Source: Perkinsus olseni
Lineage: Eukaryota > Perkinsozoa > Perkinsida > Perkinsidae
Assembly: GCA_013115135.1 (NCBI GenBank)
Contig: JABANP010000193.1
Location: forward strand, 27,140-91,139
Reading direction: 5' to 3'
DNA length: 64,000 nucleotides
The translations under genes were made by a program, and so were the position numbers. Positions 33,546 to 45,310 of the stretch are shown here, in pieces. How positions within the stretch are numbered: the stretch's first letter is position 1; each line of letters begins with the position of its first letter. The notes under the pieces are model-generated. The model was not told the origin of the DNA, did not search any database, and saw nothing but the letters and a program-made list of their open reading frames with translations.

Positions 33546-34318
33546 ATGATGCCAAGGGACGCTGGCCCTTCATTGGTCATCCCTACCACTACTGCTGCTG
33601 CCCGATCACCTCAAGCAGAGGTCCTTGATGTTGTATCTGCAGTACGGGAAAAGGAAGAGGCAGGCCAAGGGTAGTATGGGGCTGGGACTCACCGCTCCGT
33701 AATGTAGAGGACCCCACGTAACGCTGGGTGACGTGCGGTCATGCTGAATGCTGTCAAGTTGCTTCGAATGTGTTGTTGCAGAGGGAGAGGAAGTCACCAG
33801 TAGCGGGAAATTTTGCCGATTTTTTGGACACTATATCGGAGCGGTTACATGTTTCAACTCTTTACTTTCTTTCAGTGTCTCGACCCATGATACGCGCCCC
33901 GTTGATGATGAAGATGTAGAAAAGCCGCAGACGGGGCCATTGCATGGTCTGAAGGCTCCAATTAGTGTTGTTGTCATGGCTGACGAGAAGACATACAGTT
34001 GCAAAGGGCCTGGTCACAGAAGAACTAATGAGTCAGTGCTTTTCATTCACTTCTCAAGACGATGAGTCTCTCCATCAGATACGGTGGAGGCAGAGGCTGA
34101 GGCGTGCAAGGCTCAGAGCGCTCTGGATCTGGCTATGTCCTACGCTATGAGCACCCAGCTTAGTTCAGATGTACTCACCATCACGATATTGGGTACCCGA
34201 GTAGCGTGTCGTGTTACAGAGTGCCGCCCAGCTTGTAGCATGGCGAGCAGAGAAGGATAGACTGCATGAGGAGAAGGCGGAGGCAGAGCGAGCACGGGCC
34301 GAGAAGGAACGGTCATAA
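33546..34318 (+). CDS. small charged coiled-coil protein, multi-exon
   Basis: A start at 33546 opens an exon (to about 33670) with an Ala/Thr-rich leader and an acidic helix (VLDVVSAVREKEEAGQ). Likely exons follow at about 33760-33845, 33875-33955 and 34085-34165 (VEAEAEACKAQSALDLAMSY). The last exon (about 34212-34318) encodes LVAWRAEKDRLHEEKAEAER, a strongly charged helix running to the TAA. Heptad-like spacing suggests a coiled coil. No family recognised; internal splices are approximate. Confidence 0.42.
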
Positions 34319-34435
34319 GGGGGAGCGATGCGTGGTGCTATCGGCTTGGACTCCTTGACGCCGTGAATTCTCTGCTGCAGTTTGTCTAGCACCGGGTTTG
34401 TCGTCTTACGTTGGAGACTGTCATCAGCATTCCTA

Positions 34436-34790
34436 GCGGATGACAGTGTCTATGGTATTAATAAGGGTGTAATAATTATCTGAAGATACTGTATTTATAC
34501 GAATATGATTACCTTGTTATAATATTAGCCATGTAGACATTATCCCTATACAATATTATAATATTTCAGTTTGGTATGGTATTTGTCTTATCACGTACAA
34601 TCTGTGGATACTAGGGGTATTTTATGATATTAGTCCTGTATTTAGTATTGATAAAATTGTATACCGAAATATACATAGATAGCTTATGTAATTATTGATA
34701 GTATTTATTAGAATATGTATGATAATTTGTTAATTTGATATTGATATGAAATTCATGAATTTATTGTGGTTTCCTTTTTTTCGATATACG
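34436..34790. other. AT-rich island
   Basis: About 350 bases strikingly richer in A and T than all flanking DNA, with many TATTA/ATAATA words and no long open frame in the standard code. It lies between the coiled-coil gene and the next weak gene region. It could be an AT-rich intergenic element, a replication-origin-like or matrix-associated region, or an old insertion of organelle DNA; nothing visible decides. Confidence 0.7.
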
Positions 34791-34849
34791 TGAAGCCTGA
34801 TCGTTCGCGTAGAGGCCATTTCCTATACATCAACCTGTGCTGTTGAATC

Positions 34850-36100
34850 TTGCGGACGCTTGTGTCTGTCGCCTCTTTAAGTGGTAAAGCTCACTGCTGG
34901 TTTTTCAGATTAGCACGTTCAGTTTACGATGATCGTGTTGCTCGCTGGGCAACCTTGGATGCTCAAATATCGGAGGCCCTCGCTGGAATAGATGTCGGAG
35001 CATTCCACCGGGATGCTATGCGCTTTGGCGAGTGTGATTGGAGCCATGTACCATTGATAGGAGGGGAGGAGGGGCGGAGGCTCAACAGATAGTGTAGTAC
35101 GGGGAGAGAGGGTCGGCGAAGGATGTGTATTCCTGATTGAATGTCAAGCTGATGGCGTCAACTACTGGAACGAGGATTCGAGCAATTCACATCGCCTTGG
35201 TTGCACGCGCCAGGTCGCTGTACGGTGTCGCCTCATTGTGGTGTATGGGGTATTTACTGGTGGAATAGTTCGGGGCACTGTGGTGAAGCAAAATATCGTC
35301 AAGTGTCTGATTTTCCCGTCCTGGATTGTGTTCTAACGATAATGAAGCCTCGGCTGTTGAATCATGTCGCATCAGCCATCAGTTACGAACTGGCTTCCCA
35401 TCACTCAGCTCCTCGATCCAGCGTGGTTTCATCGTGGTGCATCGAGGACAGGCTGATGGTCGTCAGGTTCCAATCAGAAGCTAAAGCAAGGGCCAAGTTA
35501 TTAGCAGTGGACTTCGATGAAATGCTCGAAAGTCATGCTGCGGGACAGCAGGCTGAAGGAGACTCAGTTGCCTTGCACTGGCGGAAGGTGAGTAGTACGG
35601 CCCTCTCGTCGTGTTGGGCTCGCGAAATGAAAATTTTGGTATTGAGATATCCGAGCGGTCTTGCGTCGAAGCCTTAGTATGCATCAGATGATCGACGTAG
35701 AGGCAGGAGCATCATCGTCACCCCTCACACCGCAAGGAGATGATGCCAAGGCCTCCTCGGGTCCCGATAGCGTTGTGAGGACCCACACGGAGGCCACGGA
35801 GCCCCCTTACAGGAGTCTATCCAGTGAACTCGTTGAGAGGTGAGTGAGAAAAGCATGGGCTGCATCATAGAGCCTCTATGGGCCGTCAAATCAGTACCAT
35901 ACGCTGGTAGTTGATATGTAGTAATAAGGGCGACTGTGAGATCTTTGTCACACCCCGATAGCTGAAGCTACGAGTGTTCGTGTCGTGGATGCATAAAGTC
36001 AGAGACACCAGAGCGGCTTCAGTGAACACTTGTTGCGACTTCCACACTGATTTAGAATTTGTTGATGTGTGTGATGCCTCCTGACTCTCTCCTTGGGCTA
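34850..36100 (+). CDS. possible multi-exon gene, unknown
   Basis: Three plus-strand segments look protein-like: 34915-35092 (YDDRVARWATLDAQISEALAG...), about 35345-35590 (ASAISYELASHH..., FQSEAKARAKLLAVDFDEML) and 35664-35840 (acidic, Ser/Thr-rich, ending in a GTGAGT donor). They may be exons of one gene. No domain is recognised and the start is unknown; the true end may lie beyond 36100. Confidence 0.28.
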
Positions 36101-36155
36101 GTTGCCCTCGCCGGGCTCGCAGTACGTGTGAATCACGGATGATGGTTGACTGCAG

Positions 36156-37373
36156 TTGTTAACCGCACCGGATCTGATGTGGTGGTGGTGTGGTAGGTGC
36201 AGATGCGGGGCTAACACGCGAAGGAGGTTGGACGAAGCTGGCCTCTTGTGTGTGAATTGTGATGGCTATGTGGACTCTCGCTACCCTCCTGAAGCGTATC
36301 TTGAGGTTGAGCTCAGTCGGACGATCGACGGACCTAGAACCTTAGTTGACAAGCTTTCACAGTGAGTGGGTGGGGGGGGCAGTGGCTCGTTGCACCTGGT
36401 TTGCGAGGAGTATGAGTATCCACTCCCAGTATGAGAAAAGCCTCATCATTGAATCTTGTATGTTATGGATCCAGGCTTGGACGAACCTTTGGGTGATGAC
36501 CGTATTGTTGTTGTCGTTGATCAGTTCTTCGGTCCCGAGCGCCTCCCCCTACCGCCACCGATTCAGCGTCCTCTCCCTCAACAAGATGACCGCTCTTGTT
36601 GTATGTTTTGATATCAATAGGATAGACCGATTGCGTCGTGGGTTGAGGGACCTCGACCTTCGAGTGGCGGGGATCTTCGACGCTGATGTAAGTCCAAGCT
36701 CGAACGTCATCAACCATCACGGCTGGTGTCCATTCAGGGTCGCCCTATGGCATCACTACCGATGCTGCCTCCCCGGCGGGTTGGCTCCAGTAGCGGCGGA
36801 GGTGACTACAGTAGTGAGGAGTCCGAGGCTCCCCCACGCCATCGGGAGGGTAGCAGGCAACGATCTCAGAAGGGCGAGGGGCTGTCCCCAGCACCACCCC
36901 CGCCGACGACTACTGAACCCCCACCACCACCACAAGCGGAGATCATGCCGAAGATCACCCAGGCTTCTCAGCCTGCTCCTCCCCCTCCGCCCCCTGCTGC
37001 CCCTGTTGCAGGCATGTGGGCTATGCAAGCAGGCCCCCCTCCTATGATGGCCCCTTGGGGCATGCCTCAGGCGACGGCGGTTGGGTACCCCCCTCCAGCG
37101 GGTGGTGGATGGGGCGCTGCGGCTGTGGACCCTCAGTGGTTACAGCACTTTCAAGCCGTGTATCAAGCTAGTGGTGGCCACTTCGACGCACAGGCCCTGC
37201 AACAGCAGCAACAGTTGGCCATGCAGATGATGATGTCAACACAACAACAGGTGCCGCCACCAGCAGGAGCAGCAGCAGTGTACGGCGGTAGCGCCTACCC
37301 CTTCGTACAGCAGCAGCAGCAGCCCCCTTCTAAGGGTGGGGGAGGGTCTCTTGGACAGCAACCTAGGCGATGA
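36156..37373 (+). CDS. putative zinc-ribbon protein with Pro/Gln-rich C-terminus
   Basis: An exon ending near 36360 encodes CGRCRCGANT...LLCVNCDGYV followed by YLEVELSRTIDGP. A CxxC-x14-CxxC ribbon before beta-like strands recalls zinc-ribbon/OB-fold nucleic-acid-binding domains such as the RPA70 C-terminus, but this is only a resemblance. After intermediate exons (about 36465-36690), an acceptor at 36738 opens a long exon (to 37373) that is Pro-, Gln- and Gly-rich with a short Ser/Glu cluster, PPPPP runs and a polyQ stretch. Such tails are common in RNA- or chromatin-binding proteins. Joining these parts into one gene is an inference. Confidence 0.4.
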
Positions 37374-37498
37374 GCAGCAGCAGCAGGAGGAGGTGCATAT
37401 TTGTACTTATCATTTCTACATTTCTGTCGACCGTCAGTGTAGAGTTCGAGTGGGCTGCTGCCGAGAGTCTCCCCTGGTAGCTGCAGTGGGCGCCGTTG

Positions 37499-38250
37499 AT
37501 GATCAAAGGGGTGCCTCGCTGCTATGTATGCGCACTAGAAGGGGTCGTCGAATCCTACGTGGAGAGTCTTCACGATGATAAAGGTAAACTTGAACACAAC
37601 GCGAGGTGACTTGACTTATCCTAGCAGGCTCGCAAGATTCCCCATCCTCCTCCTCCTCTTCGTCACCATTGGCTGCTCCTCGGTGTATTTCCAGAGCGAA
37701 GGCTAGCACCTCTTGCGACCGTTGTTGTGCGAGAAACACCCCAGAGTAAGCATTCCTCCTCAGTTGGTAATGCTTGAGGGAACAGCATAAAAAATCGAAG
37801 CGTGTTGGTTCATCATCGTCATCGTTGTAGTAGTAGCCGGAGTCCCGTCCCTCGAATGATTGGTTGATTCCAGGTTGTTATGTTACCGCTTTGCGCGTGT
37901 TGGAGTGAAGTACTTCCCGCAAGGTCTGTCTTGTCACATCTGTGGTGATGCTGTTGAGTCTTATGAAGGAGAAGAAGGCGGAGGAGGAGGCGGAACTGTC
38001 TGTCTCAAGTGCTTCGAAGTGAGTACAGCTCATGGATGTGTCCGGCTTGGGATTCGAACCTGCGACCTTTGCCTTCAACTTTCAGACAGCAGTATGTGAT
38101 AAACCGGAGTGTCAGTCAAAGGCCGGGTATGTGCCGCAGTTGGTCATCGAGAAGCCTCTCGCCAAGCCCTTCCTCTGCCTCCACTGCCTCGAGCTAACCT
38201 TTATGTGCTGCTGCGACGAGGCTAAGGCGATTCAGAATCGACTTATGTAG
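37499..38250 (+). CDS. small multi-CxxC (zinc-binding-like) protein, multi-exon
   Basis: Short exons carry regularly spaced cysteine pairs. 37499-37582: CYVCALEGVVESYVESLHDD, before a GTAAAC donor. About 37625-37742: a Ser run, then CDRCCARN. About 37872-38018: CHICGDAVESYEGEEG with a Gly run, then CLKCFE before a GTGAGT donor. About 38085-38250: CDKPEC, CLHCLE, CCCDEA and the stop. The first and third exons repeat a C-x2-C...VESY pattern, suggesting duplicated zinc-binding units. I do not recognise the family. The intron at about 38019-38084 contains a GGATTCGAACC sequence like a Pol III B-box. Confidence 0.45.
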
Positions 38251-39273
38251 TAGCTTCGCTCCGCTCTCAAGTGTTGCAGGTTTTTATTTTTTTCAGACTC
38301 GAACAGCCTTTGAACCTCGATGCCCCTTTCTATTTTATGATGAACAGCCACGCCTTGGCTCCGCAACCTATAGAGCACTTCTACGTCCATTCTCTGCAAG
38401 CGCCGAGGCCTCAACTGGTGCATCGCCCCTCTCCTTGCTGTCCCTTCTAGTGGAAGTGGATCCTTCCCTCAGGTAGCTCTGGCCAGGGATAGTGCAGGAG
38501 CCCCCCAGAGGGTCATCACTGCCCTCAAGCTGCTGGATGTTGTTGCACATCGGAGTACCGTGAGACGGTGGACGGTGAAAGAGCATCAAACCCTCAGGTA
38601 GACTGCCTCCTGGTACGCTCCCTTCCTCAATTAACTGCTCAGACGTGTTTTATCCAAACTGCAAGAGCCGGCCTACCGGCGAGAGAAGCTGAAGGTACTC
38701 AATCTTGAAGGCCTCTATCACGACTACTGCCATGGTATCGTCCCTCCTCCTTAGAGTATGCCTGCTGATGTCTCCCGGACGAAATCGGAGGCTATATGGT
38801 TGCTCAAGGAAAGCGAGAAGTGGTGCCTCCCAGTACCGTCCTGGACAGCTCTGTGAGCTCCTGCTGCTCCCCTATTCACCTATTGACCATCACAACTCTC
38901 TTCAGAATGTATTTGTACGAGTGTTCGGTCCACGAGGAGTACTTGTTATCCCAAGCTGCTAGGAAGGTGCATACCAGAGTGTGCCGGATACTCCATAAGG
39001 ATTCTGTTGATAGATGGTCAGTCAATGAGCTGCTGGACAAGGTAGGGCCAGGGTGGTGGTCTCGGCAGCCACAGGGCGTCCTAGGACGGTTCGCAATGCG
39101 TCTAAGAGGTTACCAGTCTGGATGGTTCCAGCACAACGGACAAGTGGTGACGCAATAGGTGTCGATGTTTTCTGAGTCTACTTGCTTTAACCGTAATAGC
39201 AATAGCTTTTGATCGAGGCGCCCGCGTTCAAACCTCCCGTCATGCATTTCGTTTCCCTCAGATATGGCCCTCA
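38251..39273 (+). other. weak coding region, possible short gene
   Basis: A plus frame 38796-39158 ends with a plausible stretch (RVCRILHKDSVDRWSVNELLDKVGPGWW) and may be the last exon of a small gene with an upstream exon around 38705-38760. No domain recognised. A GCTTCGCTCCGCT motif copy is at 38253-38265. Confidence 0.25.
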
Positions 39274-42084
39274 ATGGAAAAGAAGGTCTTCTTTCGCTCT
39301 AGTCAAACTCATAGGGTGAAGCGTAGCGGAGACGAGCACATATACAAGCACAGTGGGGCGATGCGTCGACAAATGGACGTACGTCCTCGCGGGTCAGGCT
39401 TTGGTCGCCTCTGTCTCATTGCCCTATCGCCGCTGCCGTTGGGGCTCCTACACTCGGCTCATGTCTGTCGTCCATCCACTTGCGTCTTCTCCCCTCAGCG
39501 ATTCTGTCGGGGTCTTGTGAGGCGTCTAGTCCGCAATGCTGCTTGGAACATACTCAGTTATCGTAGATGGCATTACATCCGGACGATAGCAGAAGAGGGT
39601 GAGGCTCCCGGGGGTGCCCTTGTTCAGTGGATACAGGCTTCCTATCAGCTCGAGATGGACGAGGCGACAGAGTCTACCGGTGCACCATATGCGGCCCCTT
39701 CCCCGAGTACCCTTCGCTGTCCGAGCTGGAAGCACACCTCTTCGACACCAATACTGATGCAGCGCATAAGGAGCGATGGAAACGATTCGAAAAGGAGATG
39801 ATCAAGGCCGGGAAGCCCCCAGACAGCAGTGCGTTGGTCGATTGGTGGCGCCCTTGAGGAGCTCCGAGTGATCGATGTCTCAGGTACTATCGCACAGTGG
39901 AACGCGAGGTTCAACCATGCACGGCCGGGATGCAAGATTCCTGTTACTAGTAACTCTAGGCGTTATACATGGGCGGTAAGGCTGGGTGGTGATTTGGGAG
40001 AGGGGAGGTATCGTCTTTAGACCCCACCTTACCAAGCCACCCTTCGCCCCGTCAGCGTATGGGACCCTCCTTGTGATACGGCCCCTCGGCGGGAGGGGGC
40101 GATTCAACGGACTGCCAAGGCCAACGAGGATACGCCTTGGCTTGCCCTCGCCCCTTCTGTCACTCGGTGAGTCGAACTCATCGACTGGATCGGCGGGCCA
40201 TTGCTTAGTTTTTAGGGAGAAGGGTCGACAGGACGTCTGCAATGCCTGGGATTTGCGAAAGGACCGCGAGTCGGAGAACGAAACTTTCCTGGGGCCGTCA
40301 CGTTTTACCTCACAAGTGACGCCTTCCGTAACGTAAATCTTCCGAATACAGCGGCTTGTGTTTCCTGGAGTGAGGGCTCGAACGGAACCCGAACAGCCAT
40401 CGCATGCTTAGAAGTTACACGCCAAGTTCCCCTCAGTAGTCTTATGGTCTTCGAAATGTAGGGTGCCGTAGTTTGCCGCGGCCTATCAGTTCGTCTCGGG
40501 ACAGGCGTGGTACTTCCGTCACACAATGTGCCTAGAATCTTATCGTTGCCTTCTGCTGCACCTATCAGCCGTTACGAATAGTAGAATCTTACGAGTGATA
40601 GGATTCCTCATCAGCCAATGCACGGAACCCATCACTCGATGGTTCTTTGACTATGTGCCGCTCCCTGAATGGTCGACAGCTCATTGCCCCTGTAGTGTTT
40701 TGATAGCCGCCTCCAGGATGTATGCACCTCCTGGCTTCGAGCCTGCTCCCCCTCTACCAGCACGGCCCCTCGACCCAACGCCTCTACCAGCACGGCCCCT
40801 CGACCCAACGCCTCTACCAGCACGGCCCCTCGACCCAACGCCTCTACCAGCACGGCCCCTCGACCCAACGCCTCTACCAGCACGGCCCCTCGACCCGATC
40901 CCTCTACCAGCACGGCCGCTGCGTAGGAGCTGTGATAGGGCATATGAAGAGCATCGCGGTCAGGAGTTGTCCGGGGTATCGTCATTCTCACTGCCACTGT
41001 CTTAGATGCAGTCGCCCGCCGCCCCTTGCCTATTGCACCTTATAGTCGGTACGCACCTCCCGCGCAGACTAGGAGGCGCATCCCATCCTCAGTGGAGAGG
41101 CGCAGATCTCAACCAGTGTATCGGCCTTGCAGTCCCCCAAGGGCCCGATCTCGTACTGGCCCAACGGGGGCTCTCATACCTCCTATCGGGTATCGTGGTG
41201 TGGGGGAATGGCACTGCGGTGTGTGTGATGTGACAGCTTGGGACGAGGGAGCGTTCGAGCAGCACACCAGTGAGTTCATAGCTCCTGCCGCTGCAGCCGT
41301 TGCTTTTTCCCGTGCTGTTTCTGTAAGGTGGCAAGAAACACAAGAATGCGATGTGGTATTATGAAGAGGGTGCAGTGGCGGACGCGAAGCTTCCAGACTG
41401 TATTAAAGTAAGATAGAGTGTAGTGTGGTCGATGATGTCGACGGTTTGTTTCTAGTTATTACAGGATGGCTACTACTACTGTGAATTCTGCGAAGCCAAG
41501 ATGACCAGCCTTGGGTCAGTGCAAATGCATTTATCAGGGAAGAACCATATCAAGGTGAGTCAGTTCTGCTGCTTTTCTCCCCGCCAGGCCTTGGTATGGT
41601 TCAGGCCGAGAAGTACCTGGCAACCAACGCCCAGGGTATGCTTGTGCATGATACAGATTTCAGAGAACATTACGTTCGCCAGTTTTACAAGGATGGTACC
41701 CCAGCTGAGTTTGGCATCGTCCCGCGAGGTACGTCGTATTGTGGTCTTACCGTCTCTTTCAGTCGGCTCATGACCACAGGCATTGCACCTTCCCACTGGG
41801 CGGAGGTACTCCATTGTCCACTATGTGACCAGAAACCAGCGACGTGGGGCAGCTGGTCATCTCATTGTAGCAGCAAGCGACACATGTCGAGGGTGGAGGA
41901 GTTGAGTAGCCAATACTACTGCTATTGGATAAGACTCAACTCGGGCGGGGTGAGATCCACGTGGGTTGCATTCCTTGTTCACTGGTCAAGTTATCAGGTG
42001 GAGTACTTCTTCGATTTGGTTACTGGGTTGTGGCAAACTCAGAGGCCTTTAGAGATGGATGTCCCGAGGGCAGTAGCTAACTAA
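39274..42084 (+). CDS. multi zinc-finger protein (U1/matrin-type C2H2), with minisatellite
   Basis: Likely RNA- or DNA-binding. Exon 1 (39274-39378, basic) ends at a GTACGT donor. Finger 1: YRCTICGPFPEYPSLSELEAH with a following His (39672-39760). A Pro-rich region (40715-40920) contains five to six 30-bp repeats encoding LPARPLDPTP. Finger 2: WHCGVCDVTAWDEGAFEQH, spliced in phase to TSGKKHKNAMWYY (41209-41410). Finger 3: YYYCEFCEAKMTSLGSVQMH followed by LSGKNHIK (41470-41554); the 50-nt intron 41555-41604 then joins AEKYLATNAQGML. Finger 4: HCPLCDQKPATWGSWSSH then CSSKRH (41811-41885). Fingers 2-4 have the long Cys-Cys/His-His spacing and GK/SK-x-H ending of U1-type fingers found in splicing and dsRNA-binding proteins. 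Ends at 42084. The region 39870-40520 is poorly resolved. Confidence 0.72.
40751..40920 (+). repeat. 30-bp minisatellite, about 5.7 copies
   Basis: Units start CCTCTACCAGCACGGCCCCT and end CGACCCAACG. The first four are identical to the eye; the fifth ends CGACCCGATC and the sixth is partial. The length is a multiple of three, so all copies stay in frame in the zinc-finger gene. Confidence 0.95.
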
Positions 42085-42438
42085 GCACGTTTTTCTAACT
42101 TCTGTAAGTTGTTTGTTGTCTTCGAAGTCGGAGTGAAGTTCACGCAAAAAAAGCGGCTAGATGAGTGGCTATGACGAACGCACCTCTCACTCGTGCATGC
42201 CGTCTCGCCGAGAGGTGGATGCAGTCTAGTCATCAGCTGCCGCTAGTAGCAACACACGTCGTTGCCTAGGTTGCGTATGGGTTGGATCTGAGTTTTCTCC
42301 CCGCCTTCCTTCAGTCTCACAGTGTTGGTGCTTCCGAGTTCTTCAGTATTTGAAACTCCCACTCCACCCGCGAACTGAAATGCATCGCTTTCGGCAGTTG
42401 AAACGTTGCAGTAAGTTGCTATTGACTGCGACTGTCGA
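42085..42438. other. convergent intergenic region
   Basis: About 350 bases between the zinc-finger gene (plus) and MYG1 (minus) stop codons. No gene, repeat or RNA recognised. Confidence 0.5.
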
Positions 42439-44413
42439 TCAATCTTCATCTTCATCAATCCCCATTCCGGCGAGCTTCACAGCGCCCTCGTAAGTCATGG
42501 CGCCTCCGATGAACCCACTAGCATGGACCTACCGGCTCAAGCAGCTCTATAGCGAGCGACGACGCCAACGAGAGCTTACAAAAATAAGTCCATCAATTCC
42601 AGCCAGTTTGGATAGATCTTCGTCACGGACTCCTCGGAAGCGCGATGGCAGGGGTTTTCGAGAGAGGAAATTATGCCCTTCAACCTGAGTCAACAGACAC
42701 TTGGTTTGAACACAACGTTACGGCACGGCATCGGGAAGGCACACCAACATGACCGAGCACATATATTCCACCAGCCCCCGCAGATCACGAACACTCAGCA
42801 GCACCCGATGACAACTTCCGTACATGGAAGGCTGATGCGAAGCCTATGCACAGACCGGCCCCTCATCGTGTGGGCGTGGCGGTGTGTAGGTCATGAGATA
42901 GATGCTCACTGACCAAATGTCAGTCACGAAACCACCGAAATGCCTAGAATCATGACGTCATCGACAAACTTCAGAATGAGTTATACAGTAGCGCATCATC
43001 GTCACCATCCCAGGCAACTTACACCAACCGCTTGCACTCGGTATCCTCCGGTGGCGTCAGAATAAAGAACATACAAAATACCTGTCAAATGACACATCTC
43101 GAAGGAACGAAGGCAGGGGCATTTGTGGACATACTCGAACTGTCGGCTTTACGCTTCGTGGCGTCGCCATTCTTCGAAGCTTCGGTGGCCAACCCCTTCT
43201 CGCGCTCGATTTCGAAGATGTGCTCCGCGAAAGGGCACCCATGAGAGAGGTGAATTACTCGTCCTGAGGGGTGGACCTGACCAAAGGAATAGGAGACGGT
43301 ACTGCTGGGCTGTGTCTACTTCGAATCTTTTCTCGATAGCTTCCTCCACGATATCCCTTGCCGGTATGAAGCTGAGCAGGATGGTATCCACTTGCGCCGA
43401 CAACTCCTCCTCACATATCGCCATCGCTTGCCTACCCAAGACTCAGAGAATCCCCTTCAGAGATTTTGTACGCGAGTTTACCTAAAACGCTCAACTTCCA
43501 TTTCCGGGGTGACCTCAGCTTCATTCCATCTCGGGTTTCTGCGGCTCACACGAGAAGCCAGATCAGTGAATACGCGGTACCTGGCAGGTATCCTCTTGCA
43601 AAAGAAGGACACGCATCCGCGTTCCTACCTCGCCGCTTCTTCGGCTATCGGAACGCCGTTGTCGATCGCGTCCACGGACTCTGAGGGGATGCACATCACC
43701 AGGCTTCGCCACTCATTCCCAGAGATCACATACCAATGAAGTCGCTGTAGAGCTTCTTGTAGAGTATGTCCAGCTTCCTGTCATCAGCAACACCATAGGC
43801 ACTGCGAAGCATCTGACGACCAAAGTACCTGAGGAAACTCGTAGATAGCAACCAAGAGCGTCGCTGTCGATTATTACTTGTATACTAAGCCGGCGCTGCT
43901 GAGTTTCGATACTCTGTTGTCGTCATCGAATCTTTCAGTAAAGGTCCGCTGATGATGATCGAATCGGCGCCGAGCTGGGTCTGGTGGGGAGAGCGTTGCT
44001 GATGCTCACAAAACGAGAGCCTCCTACCGAACTCAGCCCCAACGTCGATTACAATATCGGCTTTGCTAATGACCTCTGGGTTCCGCGTCCTCACCAGATC
44101 TGACATGAGAGTGGGTTCGCCATCGGCGACTTGACTTCTCGGATCGAAGCGGCATAAGCATTCCCTCATCGAAACAATTCGGACGCTAGCCGGCGGCTTC
44201 GCCTGATGTTCTCGAAAACCACGGCTAGAGCGAACACGCAAGCCACTGATTGGAACAAGCCATAAACCAATTGCGATCCCTAGTACTGTAGTTGTTGGGC
44301 CCTCCTAGAATCTTGTCGAGCATGACGGTACCGAGGACCTCGTCGCAGTGGAACTTGCCACTATGGGTGGCGATGGTAACAGGTCGTATAGACGGTAGTG
44401 TAGCCGATGCCAT
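42439..44413 (-). CDS. MYG1: MYG1 family (UPF0160) exonuclease, intact, multi-exon
   Basis: DHH-superfamily metal-dependent RNA 3'-exonuclease, nuclear and mitochondrial in animals. The start at 44413 opens MASATLPSIRPVTIATHSGK and then FHCDE, the first metal motif. Exon 2 ends DIVIDVGAEF (about 44015-44045). After an intron starting near 44020, the frame gives RRFDHHQRTFTERFDDDNR (DHHQR metal motif, about 43900-43960), then AGLVYKYFGRQMLR, VDAIDNGVP, LASRVSRRNPRWN, FIPARDIVEEAIEKRFE, and, across a 46-nt intron, VHPSGRVIHLSHGCPFAEH. Later exons give YVLYSDATGGYRVQAV (about 43030-43075), FLSRKPLPSRFRGVRDEDL (about 42595-42660) and HASGFIGGAMTYEGAVKLAG (about 42455-42510), stopping at 42439. 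All conserved MYG1 blocks are present in order. The intron-2 region is the left breakpoint of the downstream tandem array. Confidence 0.93.
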
Positions 44414-44479
44414 ATGGGAAAAGAGAGTATCGACTGAGGCGGTGTACCATCCGTCAAATACGTCTGAAAGCCGTCGAGT

Positions 44480-44875
44480 TCAACTCGCGCACACAGCCCG
44501 CGTCACGCAGGCCCACCCCTCCGAGAGCCGTTCACGACGTGACAGAGCCGGTTGCATATTAGGCAAGGCCAGAGGCCTCCAGCTCATTGACAACCTCGGC
44601 CCTGGATACTGCAGACTCCGTCGAATGCGCCGCTTAGAGTGGAGGATGTTGCAGAACCCCTGAACAGCTTCAAGGTCTTCAGATTTCGCAACGGGTGATC
44701 GACCACGGATCCTCCGGTCTTTATCCTGCCGCGCCAGCCACCGGGTGCTGGAAAGTCGTGACACGTCGATGAGCGTGGATGATGTATACAGTTTCAGTGG
44801 TTCACTGCAAGTTCTGCCCCCGAAAGCAAGGATGATAGGCTGTGTTTGATAAATTTGATGAAAGTTGGCCCACAT
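44480..44875 (-). other. minus-strand ORF in array spacer, unit 1
   Basis: Open frame of 131 codons between MYG1 and subtilisin copy 1. Its start (MW-N-H) and its C-terminal segment (DFEAVQG/DLEAVQG, KRRIR, LSMSWRP) match the frame at 50273-50623 in unit 2. No family recognised; the open frames may be incidental to conserved spacer DNA, but both copies stay open over about 115 codons. Confidence 0.35.
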
Positions 44876-45262
44876 TTCAGCTTCCCATCGAACCCTCAGT
44901 TAATGAGGTAGCGGGTCTGGCCGGCCGACCAGCTCGGGTGATCCGCCTGCCTGAGGACAGGGGCAGTCGTTGATCAGTCTTGGGACTCTAGGCTCAGTTA
45001 TAGGAGTGAGAGAAGAGGCTGGTCCCACTGGATACTCGGCAGAGCCGAGTAGCCCGTAAAGTCGTTCCTTGAAGGAATGGAAATTCCATGGTACACAGGG
45101 TCTACGACGCGACCCGGCCTTCCAGCTCCTGCTAGCTACAGTCGCCGGTCATTGGTGATGATTAGTCGACTCCCCTCCCGGAATACTCCACCAGGAGAAG
45201 TCAAGAGATCTTCAAGTTGTTCGTACACCCTCTATCAGCATCATACTCTCTCCAGGGGGAAA

Positions 45263-45287
45263 GTAGACAGGCTACTAGGCTGTCTAC
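45263..45287. promoter_or_regulatory. conserved inverted repeat, unit 1 copy
   Basis: GTAGACAG-N9-CTGTCTAC. The same 8-bp arms with different loops occur at 51066-51090 and 56549-56573, upstream of each subtilisin gene. Confidence 0.6.
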
Positions 45288-45310
45288 TGTCTCCACAGGT
45301 CCCCAAAAGC

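Noticed and set aside
41718..41751. 34-nt GT-AG intron in the zinc-finger gene
   Set aside because: Removing it creates an immediate stop, whereas reading through keeps the frame that leads into finger 4.
42497..42912. Plus-strand ORFs 42497-42688 and 42673-42912 as a small gene
   Set aside because: The opposite strand here encodes conserved C-terminal MYG1 blocks (HASGFIGG, RKPLPSRFRGVRDE), so these frames are shadows.
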